Numbered from the stretch's first letter, positions 1 to 9,653 are shown. The stretch is DNA of 30,133 nt from Chara braunii (GCA_003427395.1 BFEA01000265.1:1670473-1700605), one strand, 5' to 3'. The notes: generated by a model from the letters alone, not told the origin. Translations and numbers: made by a program.

Positions 1-352
1 AGGGCCAAGGAGTGTTCGTCCAATTGCTTCAAATGTTTTAACTTGATGTTTTGTTTGGTATTGATGAGTGATTGGATAGAGGGTCAAGGAGTGTCAGTCC
101 AGTCGCTTCGTATGTTCTTAACTTGATGTTTGTTTGGAATTGGGAAGTGACTGGATCGAGGGCCAAGGAGTGTTCGTCCGGTTGCTTCCTGTATGATTGA
201 TTTTGACAGTTGTTTAGTACTGGGAAGTGACTGGATAGAGGGTCAAGGAGCATTCGTCCTATCGCTTCGAATGTGTTCAACTTGATGTTTGGATTGGTAT
301 TGAGGAGTAACTGGGTAGCGGGCCAAGGAGTGTCCGCCCAGGTAGTCTATGG
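1..352. repeat. Tandem repeat, 79-80 bp units, about 4.4 copies
   Basis: Units begin at 1, 80, 159, 239 and 319, each opening with a variant of AGGGCCAAGGAGTGTTCGTCC and closing with a variant of AGTGACTGGATAG. Periods are 79, 79, 80 and 80 bp. The fifth unit fades after about 35 bp. The array probably extends left of the window. Short open frames on the minus strand here follow the repeat period and are not convincing genes. Function unknown: it could be a minisatellite or a repeat inside a larger element. Confidence 0.9.
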
Positions 353-1475
353 ATGATGATCCTTCCGACTTGATTGCTTAATGTATGGCGGGTTAAAAGT
401 TTGAGTGGTGAAAACACAGGGACGATACTTTCTTTCCACAAATCAAGTGTGACTTTCACTTAGAATCCAATACCTTGTCTTCTTCCTAAGAATTGAAAGA
501 AAGGGAGGGGGAAAGTAATGAGAACTAATCAGAGAAAGACGAATCATTACGATTACAAAAAAATGAATCTAAGGGCAAAAATGCACATTGAAATAAAGAA
601 AAATCTGATGGGAAAGAAACCTGACAGCACAAAATGGGTTCCAGAAGGGGTACCTCGCAAACCAACTTGCGTAAAGCAAGTGGCGGGCATGACCTACGTA
701 GAAGTAGAAAGATACGTTAGGAAAAGTTTGAATTAGACTCTTAGCTAAACATTCGATGAGTAGACCGAAGGACCCTGAAGAATTAAACTTCAGGAAAGAA
801 AGGTCAGAGCGGGAAAAGAGAAAAGGATGTTGAAATTGCGGCCTCTGTGTATGCAGATCGCGAATACCGGGATATTACCGGAAAACAGGGACTTGCTAAA
901 CGTTTGTGCATCTATTGTGTTTTGTATTTTTTCATCCGTGTAAACAGGTCGGTTTAGTCAATTCAACTATTCTTCGACTTGATACCCATTCCTAAAGGTG
1001 AACCCCTGTAGGCAAGTGAAACTTCCCTTGTGTCATCATGACTAAGCACTCCTAGTCACTCTCGAGGGTCCTTTTGTGTGCAATGAGGGGTTGGGCATAG
1101 ATGTGTCACAAGAGACGGAAGGAATGCTGAGAGAGGGTTAGGGGAGTGAGGGACAAGTATGGAGTGCATATGTTGATTGCATTAGTGCATGGCATGTGTG
1201 TCTTGTTCTGCATTTGTGCAAGTTTTTTTTTTGTCAAGAAGTTTTTTTTTTTTTTTTTTTTCTAGGCATTTGTCTGTGCATTGCGAGTGGTACGTGCATC
1301 TCATTGGACACACCATGACTGTGAGACTGTGACTTGTTCACCTACATTACCCCCATTATGCTCATATCTATGCCTAAGTCGCAAAGAATAGAGAGGTACG
1401 ATAGATTTGGTAGTCTCGCTACAAATGGATCTTGGGGAGGTTGATGGCAAACAGCCCGAAGGAAACAGGGTCCTC
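353..1475. other. No recognisable gene; short ORF and T-tracts
   Basis: The only open frame of note is 518-736 on the plus strand (72 aa, very rich in Lys and Arg, no motif I recognise). Two pure T-tracts lie near 1226-1234 and 1243-1261. The rest is ordinary mixed sequence without promoter, splice or RNA-gene signals that I can support. It may be decayed flank or the internal tail of another element. Confidence 0.5.
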
Positions 1476-2190
1476 TTTTAATTTTATTAGTTGGACGTTA
1501 GGTCCGTGATAGTGAGACTGTCGTCCGTTATGGGACGCTAGAAACCCTCTATCACATTGAAAGGTGTCCCTTACTTTATTATTGCCATTATCAGCGAAAA
1601 GTAAGGGATCCCGGTTGCTTAGATAGCATCAGCCAGTGAAAAGACTGTTGAGCTTTCCTTCGAGTACCAGCAGAGCCCCATGTTGCTACAAGGGCCTCGA
1701 ACATTCGTATATATGTGAGCACTACTAGACCCATTGCTAGTACCACAATCCAAAGAGGTACACATACTGAATCATTATGCGAACTACGAAACAATAGGTC
1801 ACTTATGTAGGCTTTACGTGTTTTTGCACAGGTACCAAACGGTTATGGGATAAAGAGCCTTAGTATGAAACTCGTCTTATTTTTTTTATGACATTCCCTA
1901 TGCTACGACGAAAAGAAAAACCCTCCGCCGGTCCACCTTTGGCACGGCATAATAAAAGCCGCCACATGTGGGACGGTAGCTCAGCAGGGATACCCCAACT
2001 TGAGGTCAGTGACAGCCCCTCGATTAGAAGGAAGTTGTCCTCTCGCGGAGTCGAGACCTGTTGCTAGGCACCGCGAGGAGTATAACTGGCGTGCACGGCC
2101 GAAGTGGAACATTGTGGATGGGTTATGCCACAACAAATTCCTGCGTCACACGATCGTGAAGGTCCGACCCTTGCGACCACATCCGGGCCC
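1476..2190 (+). mobile_element. LTR/leader-like segment of Ty3 copy 1
   Basis: Four blocks here recur in the same order and strand upstream of copy 2: TTAGTTGGACGTT at 1488-1499 (10397-10407), CCCTATGCTAC at 1896-1906 (11045-11055), GGTAGCTCAGCAGGGATA at 1975-1992 (11126-11143), and the stretch ending TGCACGGCC at 2075-2100 (11228-11253). The last block continues loosely to about 2170. Collinear similarity just upstream of gag in one copy and of deleted pol in the other is best read as the LTR plus 5' leader of one Ty3 family. I could not fix the LTR ends or the PBS, and the two copies are strongly diverged. Confidence 0.55.
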
Positions 2191-2204
2191 CGCGTTACGA
2201 CAAC

Positions 2205-2891
2205 GTGCAACTACAAGGGTACGATCATGACTTCCACGCTTGGGCAGTCAACCAGAAATTGGATGACTTCCTCAAGCTGGTGGAGGAAAGGTGGCATGAT
2301 CTGCAAGAGGCCCAAAAGGCCACTGATGCGATCCTAACCCTGAGCTCAAGAAAGTTCAAGTCAGTAAGGGATGCCACGAACGTTGTTGAGCGTCTGATCT
2401 GTGTACCTGGAGTGTGTTACGATCTCCAGGTCTTACTCACCACTTACCTGAGGTGTCTTCCCATAGAACTCAAAAATCAGTTGGCACGTGAGGTCATGAT
2501 CACAGTACACAACTTTCCCTTGTTCAGCAAGAAGGCCCTAGATCTGGAGGCCAAGATCCGGCATGGGCACCAATTAGACGACGACTTCCGGGAGGGAGTA
2601 GGGTCAGAGGCCGGCGACGCAGAAGCTTCAGGGGTTGGAGCAATCTCTGCCTCTGTGCAAAAAGGTAAGGCGACCAATAGACGCCGCAAACGCTCCCGGT
2701 CTAGGAGTCAAGTAGACCCCAACGCTCCTGGTTCAACCATAGAGTTAGACGACGACTTCCAAGAGGGAGTAGGGTCAAACGCGGGTGACGCAGAAGCTTC
2801 AGGGGGTGGAGCAATTGCTGCTTCTGCGACCGGTAGACGCTATGGAGGCTCCCGGTCTAGGAGTCAAGTAGACCACAACGCTCCTCCATAG
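2205..2891 (+). pseudogene. gag: Ty3 copy 1 Gag (capsid-like) with duplicated SR-rich tail
   Basis: A 228-aa open frame sits where Gag should be, ahead of zinc knuckle, protease and RT. Residues about 1-125 look like a retroelement capsid helix bundle with few special motifs (Asp/Leu-rich helices, then LPIELKNQLAREV). The tail is made of two copies of a module: LDDDFREGVGS..AGDAEASG, an Ala/Ser stretch, a basic run and SRSRSQVD.NAP, at about residues 122-170 and 181-226. Arg-Ser dipeptides and basic runs suggest nucleic-acid binding. The frame ends at 2891 and the zinc knuckle follows in another frame, so Gag is broken. The true start may lie further upstream. Identity as Gag rests mainly on position. 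Confidence 0.65.
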
Positions 2892-2917
2892 GAAAAAGCG
2901 GGTCTTACTGAGGACGT

Positions 2918-3121
2918 GTGGAAAAACCCTTACTCCGGCAGGCTTGTATCCATTGTGGACAATATGGCCATAACCAATTCAAGTGTCGAAACAAGAAGCT
3001 AACGGAAAAGATCCCGCCTACGATGGGGCAGGCGTCGATCTCCTCCGCTTCCCCGGGTAGCAATGTCGCCAGCAGTTCTGGCACTCCTTCGGGAAACAAG
3101 TCGGGCCAGCAGGAATTGTAG
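2918..3121 (+). pseudogene. gag: Ty3 copy 1 Gag zinc knuckle (nucleocapsid)
   Basis: The frame carries CIHCGQYGHNQFKC, a CX2CX4HX4C knuckle that binds RNA in retroelement nucleocapsids. A Lys-rich stretch and then a Ser/Gly/Pro-rich linker follow. It is in a different frame from the upstream Gag ORF (stop at 2891), which marks an indel near 2890-2920. In this family the knuckle lies at the Gag C terminus, before protease, as here. Confidence 0.8.
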
Positions 3122-3141
3122 CTGTTCCTGCTAGGGTCGAG

Positions 3142-3630
3142 GTGGTGGACACACCCTCACCATCTAAAGAGATGGCCCAAGCCATTGACTCCGTTGTCGC
3201 CCTGCGAACACATTCAGACCAATCAATCCTCTGTTTGATGAAAGTGTTCGACTCCTTAGAGGAGCTAGAGGAGGAGTGGTCTAGATCGGACCCGCTAGCT
3301 TCTTGGACGGCCATGGCCAAAGCCCCTAAGGATGAGTTGTTCATCGGCGAGGTAGATATAGGCGACCGCAAGGCCGGGGCCTTTTACGATACGTGCCCGA
3401 CGAGGAACTTTATCAATCACCCATGCGTTGAGAGGTTGCGCTTATAGGGGCAAATGTAGCGCCTGAGTCGACCAGTGGAGTCGACTTGTGCCAACAAACA
3501 GCGCATGGTAGTCAATGACTACCTTAACGACATTGAGTGTCGTTTCCCGTACGCGGGAGGGGAACTGAGACATCGAGTCTCGTTCCTGGTCAGCGATGAT
3601 CTCCCAATGGATCTATCTTTCGGTTGAACA
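3142..3630 (+). pseudogene. pol: Ty3 copy 1 aspartic protease, damaged active site
   Basis: An acidic linker leads into ELFIGEVDIG, then AFYDTCPTRNFI. Retroelement aspartic proteases have D-T/S-G at this point, followed by ATRNFI-like residues. Here the third residue is Cys and the fourth Pro, which should abolish normal activity although the Asp remains. A stop ends the frame at 3447. The later protease part continues in another frame to about 3626 (YLNDIECRFPYAGG, then HRVSFLVSDDLPMDLSFG), where another stop follows. The protease would act in the particle on the Gag-Pol polyprotein. Confidence 0.75.
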
Positions 3631-3865
3631 GCCCCAATTGATTGGGACCGAAAAGTGGTCAAACACACTTTGCCCGGAACAGGGACCGCCGGATCACGTA
3701 AGTATAAAGCTAGTAGTCTGATTGAGTCCTATGGATGCATGTGTGCGGCCACATTTTATAATTATTATAAGCAAAATCCGCAGGAGGGTATGTACTTAGT
3801 TTATTTCTTTGCAGAGGGCGAGTCGATGAAAATGCCCCCAGAGATAAGAGGGAGTAGTCGCTAGG
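3631..3865 (+). pseudogene. pol: Ty3 copy 1 protease-RT linker
   Basis: The stretch after the protease stop reads APIDWDRKVVKHTLPG in the protease frame, then an open frame from 3655 to 3864 with no catalytic motif. This matches the poorly conserved linker between protease and RT in Ty3 Pol. It ends at a stop just before the RT frame begins. Confidence 0.5.
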
Positions 3866-4226
3866 TACCCTGATCTATTTGAAGAGCCGAAAGGGGTTGT
3901 TGAGAGGGAGGCCGACCACGCAATAGAGATTAACCCAGGGTCTAGTATTCCGAAGGGTAGGATCTATCGGATGTCTCCAACGGAGCAAGATGAGCTTCGT
4001 TGGCAACTCAAGGAACTCGTAGAGAAGGGTTGGATCCGACCTAGTGTTTTCCCGTACGGATCTCCTGTCCTCTTCGTACCAAAGAAGGGGGGAACCTTGA
4101 GGATGTGCATTGACTATAGGGGCCTCAATGCCATCACTGTGAAAAACGCAGAGCCCCTACTGTGCATCGATGACTATCTGGACCGAGTGCAAGGGTGTCG
4201 GTACTTCAGTAAGATAGATCTGAAGA
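3866..4226 (+). pseudogene. pol: Ty3 copy 1 reverse transcriptase, N-terminal part only
   Basis: The frame reads YPDLFEEPKG, then GRIYRMSPTEQDEL, GWIRPSVFPYGSPVLFVPKK, LRMCIDYRGLNAITVKN and CRYFSKIDLKT. These are the fingers and first palm motifs of Ty3 RT in the right order. KID supplies the first catalytic Asp (motif A). Coding similarity stops right after LKT; the AYHQI motif, YLDD box, RNase H and integrase are missing and unrelated sequence follows. Copy 2 begins its RT similarity at exactly the next motif (TAYHQI, near 11374), so the two could be halves of one split copy. Confidence 0.9.
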
Positions 4227-4772
4227 CCGTTGTCGTACCAAATACCCTTACAAAGGTATTTGGCGTGTTTTCTGCAAGTCACGCGAGTGCAGCCTTGCCC
4301 GCCTGACAGCCTACGCGCGAGAAGAAGCTTAGGTCCTCGTCAAGGTGGGGGGGGGAGTGGCGCGCGTGGGGTATTGACAGCGAGGTGCAATCATACGCAG
4401 CCTAGGGATGCGCGACGTCATGGGCCAGCAGGATGTGTGGTCCTTCGTCCCCTTACCTTTTTTTTCGTGTCTTCACGTTTTACTCTTATTTTATTATTTG
4501 TTTGTCCTATTTCAAGATTTTGCTAAACCTGTGATTCGGTGGTTGGTTCCGAGGCCGACAACAGGTCCGACTAGCTTGGCTCAGGTGCTACGTCACCGGA
4601 CACAGAGTGCCGACGAAAAGTCCTCCACCCTACCCACGTTGAAATATGGATTGGAGAGGTCAACGGATGTGGGAGTGGTGGAGTCCGTGGTCGTGGCTTC
4701 CTTTGTTTCCCGCTTGGAGGGTGTCGGTGGTCTAGAAGTGGAAAGGAGTTGAAGAACATTCCGAGCAGGCGC

Positions 4773-4984
4773 ATGGGGATGCAGCCCGAGGGTGGTGGGA
4801 GTTGCTGTGGTGCACCGTCCGCCGATCGCGATTACCGTGAGAGGTTCGAGTGTGAGCGAGCCTGCTGGGAACCGACGGATGGGACTGCAGCCCGAGGGTG
4901 GTAGAGAGCGTTGTGGATGGACTCCCCCACCCCCACCTTTTGTTGTGAGAGGCATGAGTGTGAGCATACCCACCGGGGGCTGAA
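4773..4984. repeat. Direct duplication, two diverged 106-bp units
   Basis: ATGGGGATGCAGCCCGAGGG at 4773 recurs as ATGGGACTGCAGCCCGAGGG at 4879. The two units also share GTGAGAGG..CGAGTGTGAGC-like text near their ends. The middle is diverged, with a CCCCCACCCCCACC run in the second copy only. Confidence 0.75.
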
Positions 4985-5375
4985 GATGATGGACTATGCC
5001 TGATCTAGGCGGGGCAAGAGGGGCACCAATGGGAGGCTGCTGCAGTTTTTTTTGCCATGCGGCAGGGCAGCAACAGGTCACATAGAACCCACCCCCACTT
5101 TGGCCTCCAAGGTTGTCATTTAAAGGTTCATTACTACCACCAAGATCTGCACCGGGGTCCCCTATACCTAGCATACGTCATAGCAGGCACTGTGCCCTCC
5201 CACTGGCTGCAGCGTCGGGGCGGCACACTGTCGTGCCATCCGGTCGGGGCTGAATGATTCGACCAATGTGTTACTACACACTTCGTGGCGAACTCCAACT
5301 CCCATTATCACCGCCAACTCACTGGCATGCTGTCCGAGTCAATAGATGCGGTGTATGGGTTAACGCAACAGCTGC

Positions 5376-5710
5376 AAAACGGCAAATGAACCTGGACGGC
5401 GGCATGTTGCGCAGGGGGCATCCGAGGTGGGGGTGGACTTCGCCTGAGCAAAGCGGACCTAAGGAGGCTGTGGCGGGGCTGAGGTGAACGCTACCGAGCA
5501 GGCCATCGTCAGAGTTGGGTATGGGGACGCAGGACTGCTTGAGGCGTTTAGTTGTGGGTTGTCCCTTTGAAAGTTTCCACTAGGATCGTCGGAGTTGTTG
5601 AACAAGTCACCGCACAGCAACAGGGTGCAGCGCTATGAGAAGGCTGACGAAAGGGGAGGCAAAGTAAAAACAGGCAAATGAATCTGGACGGGCTTCTGCG
5701 CCGGGTGCAT
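5376..5710. repeat. Dispersed direct repeat of about 45 bp (5376-5421 and 5667-5710)
   Basis: AAAACGGCAAATGAACCTGG at 5376 recurs as AAAACAGGCAAATGAATCTGG at 5667. Both are followed by GACGG and a GCAGGGGGCAT or GCCGGGTGCAT ending. The sequence between the copies does not repeat. This probably records a local duplication inside an unknown element. Confidence 0.65.
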
Positions 5711-5949
5711 GCGCAGGAGGAAGAACGCAGCGACAAAGGGAGCAATGACTGTGGGAGAGAGAGAGTTATAGGCCGTCGTTCCTTGATGGAATCAGGCGGG
5801 GAGAGATGGTAGGCAGAAGTTATTAGGTAGGGCGAGCACGAATGTGAAGTTAGTCTTAGAAGAGAGTTAGTGGAAAGAGAGAGAGAAGAAAAATAAAGTG
5901 CGCGGAGATGGCGTAAGTGAAGGAGAAGGAGGGATGGGAAATTGTAAAA

Positions 5950-5979
5950 CTCGCTCGTTTCTCCATAGAATCGAGCGAG
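5950..5979. other. Perfect 8-bp inverted repeat
   Basis: CTCGCTCG (5950-5957) and CGAGCGAG (5972-5979) are perfect complements separated by 14 bases. There is no known context that would give it a role. Confidence 0.6.
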
Positions 5980-6114
5980 GGAGGAGTTGAAATTGGGGTT
6001 TTGCCCAAAGGCGAATCCAATGGTGTTGTCGGATTAGGTAATGGGATAGTCCTTTGATCAGTGTGAGTGTTAGGGGCTGCGTGTGAAAAATAGGAAGGTT
6101 AAAAATTTAAATGT

Positions 6115-6139
6115 ATCTTTCCTCGTTTTGAGGAAAGAT
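6115..6139. other. Perfect 10-bp hairpin, 5-base loop
   Basis: ATCTTTCCTC (6115-6124) pairs perfectly with GAGGAAAGAT (6130-6139) around the loop GTTTT. It lies at the end of a minus-strand open frame (6365 to 6099, 88 aa, rich in Asp, Asn and Lys) that I do not recognise. Confidence 0.65.
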
Positions 6140-7830
6140 TCGTTCTCTTTTTCTGCATATTGAGACGAGTAGTGGGACGAGGTTCAGAAGCTGCACACGC
6201 CTGCTCATTATCATGCTCGTTGTCCCTATTCCGATGCTGGTCTTTGTCGGGATCATACTCGTAGTCGACATAATAACCATCTATAGCAGGGATTGTGACC
6301 TTCTTCGTGGCCGCCATCTTCGTCACGACGCTCTTCATGGTTGTCGCATTTCTTGGGAGATGCATTCATCTATGCCTCCGCAGGGAGCTCATCCATGAGC
6401 CGCGAGGGAGAGGAGAAGTGGCTATTTCGCATTGGGGTCATTCCAGAGGATTCGGGGGCAGCGTGCCGAGGAACGGGCATGAGCCAACGAGCGAGTGGGG
6501 GCTAGAGCACTAGGCACGAGAGAGGGAGAGAGAAAGGTGAGAAAGAGGGAGCAACGAGCGCTTGTTACAGTAGCAGCGGGCCAGCTACAAAGTGCAGACT
6601 TGCCAGTTGGTGAACACACGATGCTGGGAAGGAAAACTTTAAAGAGAGAGAGAGCGGGAGTGGGCTGTTTGAAGCTAGTATAGCAGGAACGTGCGGTTCA
6701 CAACCAGTCGAGTGAGCGGAGGTGGCGGGCTGTGTTGGACTGTGTGGTATGCCTGCACCTTGCCGTTGGAACTAGTCTACGGAGGGGAAGCACACTTGCA
6801 AATACGAGGGGCCAGGCTTGCAACATGTTCATGTCTTGCCTCGTGACTAAGCCATGTACGTTTGAGTAGCGCCTCTTTCTTGCTCTCTGCATCCGTGAGT
6901 GAACAGTGAAGTATATCTCTATACTCTTTCCCGGGCGGACTGCACATTGATTGTCATAGGAGCTCGATAGTACACCAAGGACGGTACTGATCCTAGTAAC
7001 TGCAAATGACGGTTGCAGGCTGTACGGGCTGGGTTTCAACCAGTGGTCACAAAGTCACGGTCAGCGTCTATATACGCTCCTACCCGGTGCCAATGACTGC
7101 ATGGCCAGTCAAGCCGCTGTTGCTCCAGTCGGTGCGCTGAGTACTCCGTTGCTCGGAGTATAGCGGAGCTTGTAAACTAAGGGTTGTAAACTTACAAGAT
7201 TGGTGTGTATGAGAGGACGGTGTCGGCAGGTTGCTGATGGGACCAATTTGGGGATCATGACAACGCATGATTACTGCAGCATAGGGGAGTAACGCGGCTC
7301 TACGTAAGTGTTATTTCCGCAGCCTGGGGGAAGTAAAGATTTGGGGGGGGCTGCTACGCGTCGCCGACAGGGTGACGATGTGTGGGGCAGAGGTGCACTA
7401 TTGTTAAGCGGCGGTGCTGTCCGAGATCGAGGTAGTGTGGACTGGGTGGCATGATTAGGCTCATGTAGCGGGGGGGTTACCGGTATGACTTGAGGCTTTG
7501 TCAGAATGCAGCTTGTCGACAGTTTGGCTTCGGTTTGACCGGTGGCTGCGTGGTTTATGGCCACCATTGCGGGGCCCTCAGGAAATTGAAGATTACAAGG
7601 CCCTCTCCTGAGAGTTGAGTCTGTCCCTCTCCTGTATCTCGAGAGTCTGAAACCTCTATTTTTGCCTTTCTAAGTCTAAGTCTAATCTTGTTCTGAGAGG
7701 AAGGTGGCAGGCGGGGTTGCAACCCGTAGGACCGCAGCAAGACTCTGTGGGGAGTCAGCCCACCGATTGCAGGAGCTCTCCCGGAACTGAGGAGGAGTTC
7801 TGGAGGCAGGGAACTGAGAGGTAACTATTG
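6140..7830. other. Gene-free stretch upstream of the LTR-like segment
   Basis: Only short open frames without recognisable domains occur. GA-rich text lies at 6515-6560 and 6640-6660. A purine run followed by eight G residues lies near 7330-7350. The U3 part of the LTR-like segment that ends at 9651 may start somewhere between 7340 and 7800, but no TG boundary can be fixed without a second copy. Confidence 0.4.
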
Positions 7831-7837
7831 CTTTCCC

Positions 7838-7847
7838 TTTATAAACC
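7838..7847 (+). promoter_or_regulatory. Candidate TATA box of the LTR-like segment
   Basis: TTTATAAACC sits in CCC-flanked context, matching a plant-type TATA box. Transcription would start about 25-35 bases downstream, so the hairpin array and tandem array would be in the RNA leader. An AATAAA hexamer at 7952-7957 could mark the end of the R region. Both are motif calls only. Confidence 0.5.
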
Positions 7848-8080
7848 CAGTTATAGCCCCTATCTGTATTCCCTGTTACGTTTTGACTGAGTATACTGCA
7901 TGCATCCCTACTTTGACTTTCAGTTCGACTTTCAGGACACAAACCAGATCGAATAAAGGAATGTATGCTCAATGTCAGTTTCAGTTTGTTGTTTGACTGA
8001 AAGCAGATTGTGGGATTGCATCTGGGGGAGGGATGGGAGGAAGGCAGTATTGCATGAAGTTTGAATGGGTCAATCAAGGG

Positions 8081-8781
8081 CTGGGCCAGTTCCATAAGTT
8101 TGGGAAGGCCCAGTGCTGTGTTTATTTGGAATTGCCTAGAGAACCAAACATGTTTCATAAGTTTGGGTGGTCTGGTAGCTCTGACTTGTGAGGGTTGACT
8201 GTGGATGACTTTTCAGGGACCAAGCATGTTCGCCTTTTTTACTTTCGGGTTTTATCAGTTTCTTTCGCTTCTGAACGAGGAGGTCTGATGTTCCATAAGT
8301 TTGGGTGGCTCAGCCTCTTCCTGCTTTGGTTTTAAGAGAAATGAACCAGGCTGGGGACCAAGACATGTTCCATAAGTTTGGGTGGCCTTGGCCCAACGCC
8401 TCGCACATGCTAGAGCCAGAAGGTTATAATTTGGCTATACTTTATTATTATATTATCTATGAACACGTTCATCAACAGGGTTCCATAAGTTTGGGTGGTC
8501 TGACTATAGCTTATCACCAACTGCAAAGAGTACTAATTAAGAATAAACTTGTGGTACGAAGGGGCAGACTGAGTCTTGAGCTGAAGATGATCGACTCAGT
8601 TATATGCTACCTCAAAAGACTAAGTGCAAACAATTATATAAAGTTGCGATACTTAAACAGTTCAGGGCGACTAGGGTGGCCTAGTCATATGCCCAAAGAA
8701 GAGAAAAGTTGTTGTGCCCTGTGTTTGTGTATACTCCATGGCTGAGCTAGACATGTTCCATAAGTTTGGGTGGTCTAGCTT
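8081..8781 (+). repeat. Six hairpin units with conserved loop and different stems
   Basis: The 18-base core TTCCATAAGTTTGGGTGG (one or two changes in the first two copies) occurs at 8090, 8152, 8291, 8368, 8481 and 8757. Each is flanked by complementary arms whose sequence differs from copy to copy. CTGGGCC/GGCCCAG (8081-8087/8107-8113) is perfect over 7 bp. AGAACCA/TGGTCT (8140-8146/8168-8173) has one bulge. 8277-8288/8309-8320 gives 11 bp with one bulge and one G-U pair. GGGACCAAG/CTTGGCCC (8354-8362/8387-8394) has one bulge. AGCTAGAC/GTCTAGCT (8745-8752/8773-8780) is perfect over 8 bp. At 8481 the arms 8409-8420/8499-8510 pair 10 of 12, but about 60 extra bases sit before the core. A half unit lies near 8217-8230. 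Spacing is irregular. Confidence 0.85.
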
Positions 8782-9072
8782 TATGCCCTATGTAAGCTCG
8801 GTATAAAGGGATAAATCATTAAAAGACTACGAACTATTGTTTGTCCAGGTTGACTTGGGGATGGTGAGAGTACTTACCTTTGTGGTTTGGCCTGCATGTG
8901 ACTTAGTGAGGCTACTACTTAGTCTGAGTTTCAGTTTGATAGGTAGTTGCTTTAGTTGCTCGCCACGTGCTTGAGCCATAGCAGTTAGTTTCAATTCCTG
9001 CATTTTATGAGCTAAGTTTATTTTACTTAGATCAATTTATGCATCTTCTGGGATCATTTGTTATACTTGGGT

Positions 9073-9640
9073 CTTGTATAAATCTTGGTGAGTCACTTTC
9101 TCTACGGGAAGCGCTGCCGAATTTTTTACAAAACCAAGGAGTTGGTCAGATTTTGTCTTTTCAGAGTTCAGTTTGTCTGACTTTCATATATGACTTAGTA
9201 AAAATCTGGAGAGTCTCCTTTTCTAAAGGGAGTGCTGCCCAATTTTTTGGTAATTCAGGGAGTTAGATAAAATTGAACCTTGAGAAGTCAAAGTAATTTT
9301 AGATTCTGAACTTGGTTTGTATAAATTTTGGTAAGCTACTTTCTCTACGGGAAGCGCTGCCGAAATTTCTACAAATCCAAGGAGTTAGTCAAAACTCAAA
9401 CTTTTCAAAAGTTTAACTTGTCTGATTTTTATATATTTGGCTTGGTAAAAATCTTGGAAGTCTCCTTTTCTAAAGGGAGTGCTGCCCAAATTTTTGCTAA
9501 TTCAGGGAGTTAGACAAAATTTGACTTTCAAGGGTTGAAGATTATTTTTGTTTTCATTTTTAGGCTGATATAAATTCTGGAAAGGCACTTTTCCTACGGG
9601 AAGCGCTGCCGAAATTTTCTTAGTTTAGAGGAGATAGATT
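9073..9640 (+). repeat. Alternating A/B tandem repeat, about 122 bp, five units
   Basis: A units carry CTACGGGAAGCGCTGCCGA (9102, 9345, 9594) and B units carry CTAAAGGGAGTGCTGCCCA (9223, 9470). Spacing is 121, 122, 125 and 124 bp. Each core is followed by a T-rich stretch and AGGAGTTAG or GGGAGTTAG. Order is A-B-A-B-A, so the higher-order unit is about 245 bp. The array ends a few bases before the putative LTR end at 9651, which places it in U5. Confidence 0.9.
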
Positions 9641-9653
9641 ATAGTTTGACAGG

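Larger units (their letters stand above)
4227..6110. other. Gene-free stretch with G-rich and purine-rich DNA
   Basis: No protein domain is recognisable in any frame. A run of G lies near 4347-4356. The longest open frame (minus strand, 4593-5174, 193 aa) is Pro/Thr/Gly-rich and follows local repeats, so I do not accept it as a gene. Purine-rich GA tracts occur at 5755-5770 and 5875-5930. Two short duplications and one hairpin are listed separately. Confidence 0.5.
7838..9651 (+). mobile_element. Probable long LTR (transcribed part) of an unidentified Ty3-type element
   Basis: The segment runs from a TATA box through an AATAAA signal to TTTGACA at 9645-9651. After two bases comes TGGCGACTCTGGCGA (9654-9668). 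A terminal CA followed by one to three bases and a TGG-beginning primer site is the usual end of an LTR. From memory, the TGGCGACTCTG text resembles the site that follows the LTRs of Tat/Ogre-type plant Ty3 elements. No second LTR copy or matching internal coding region is in the window, so this may be a solo or truncated LTR. The 5' end given is only the promoter. Confidence 0.5.

Noticed and set aside
1975-1992. tRNA gene suggested by TAGCTCAGCAGG, an A-box-like string
   Set aside because: No B box, cloverleaf or acceptor pairing follows. The same string recurs at 11128 as part of the Ty3 leader.
4593-5174. 193-aa minus-strand open frame
   Set aside because: Low-complexity Pro/Thr/Gly composition that follows the local 106-bp duplication; no domain and no supporting signals.
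6099-6365. 88-aa minus-strand gene
   Set aside because: Asp/Asn/Lys-rich composition without a domain; not enough to call a gene.
8081-8781. CRISPR array made of the repeated 18-base core
   Set aside because: Spacing is irregular (about 60 to 280 bases), the sequence is eukaryotic, no cas genes are present, and the flanks pair with each other instead of being independent spacers.
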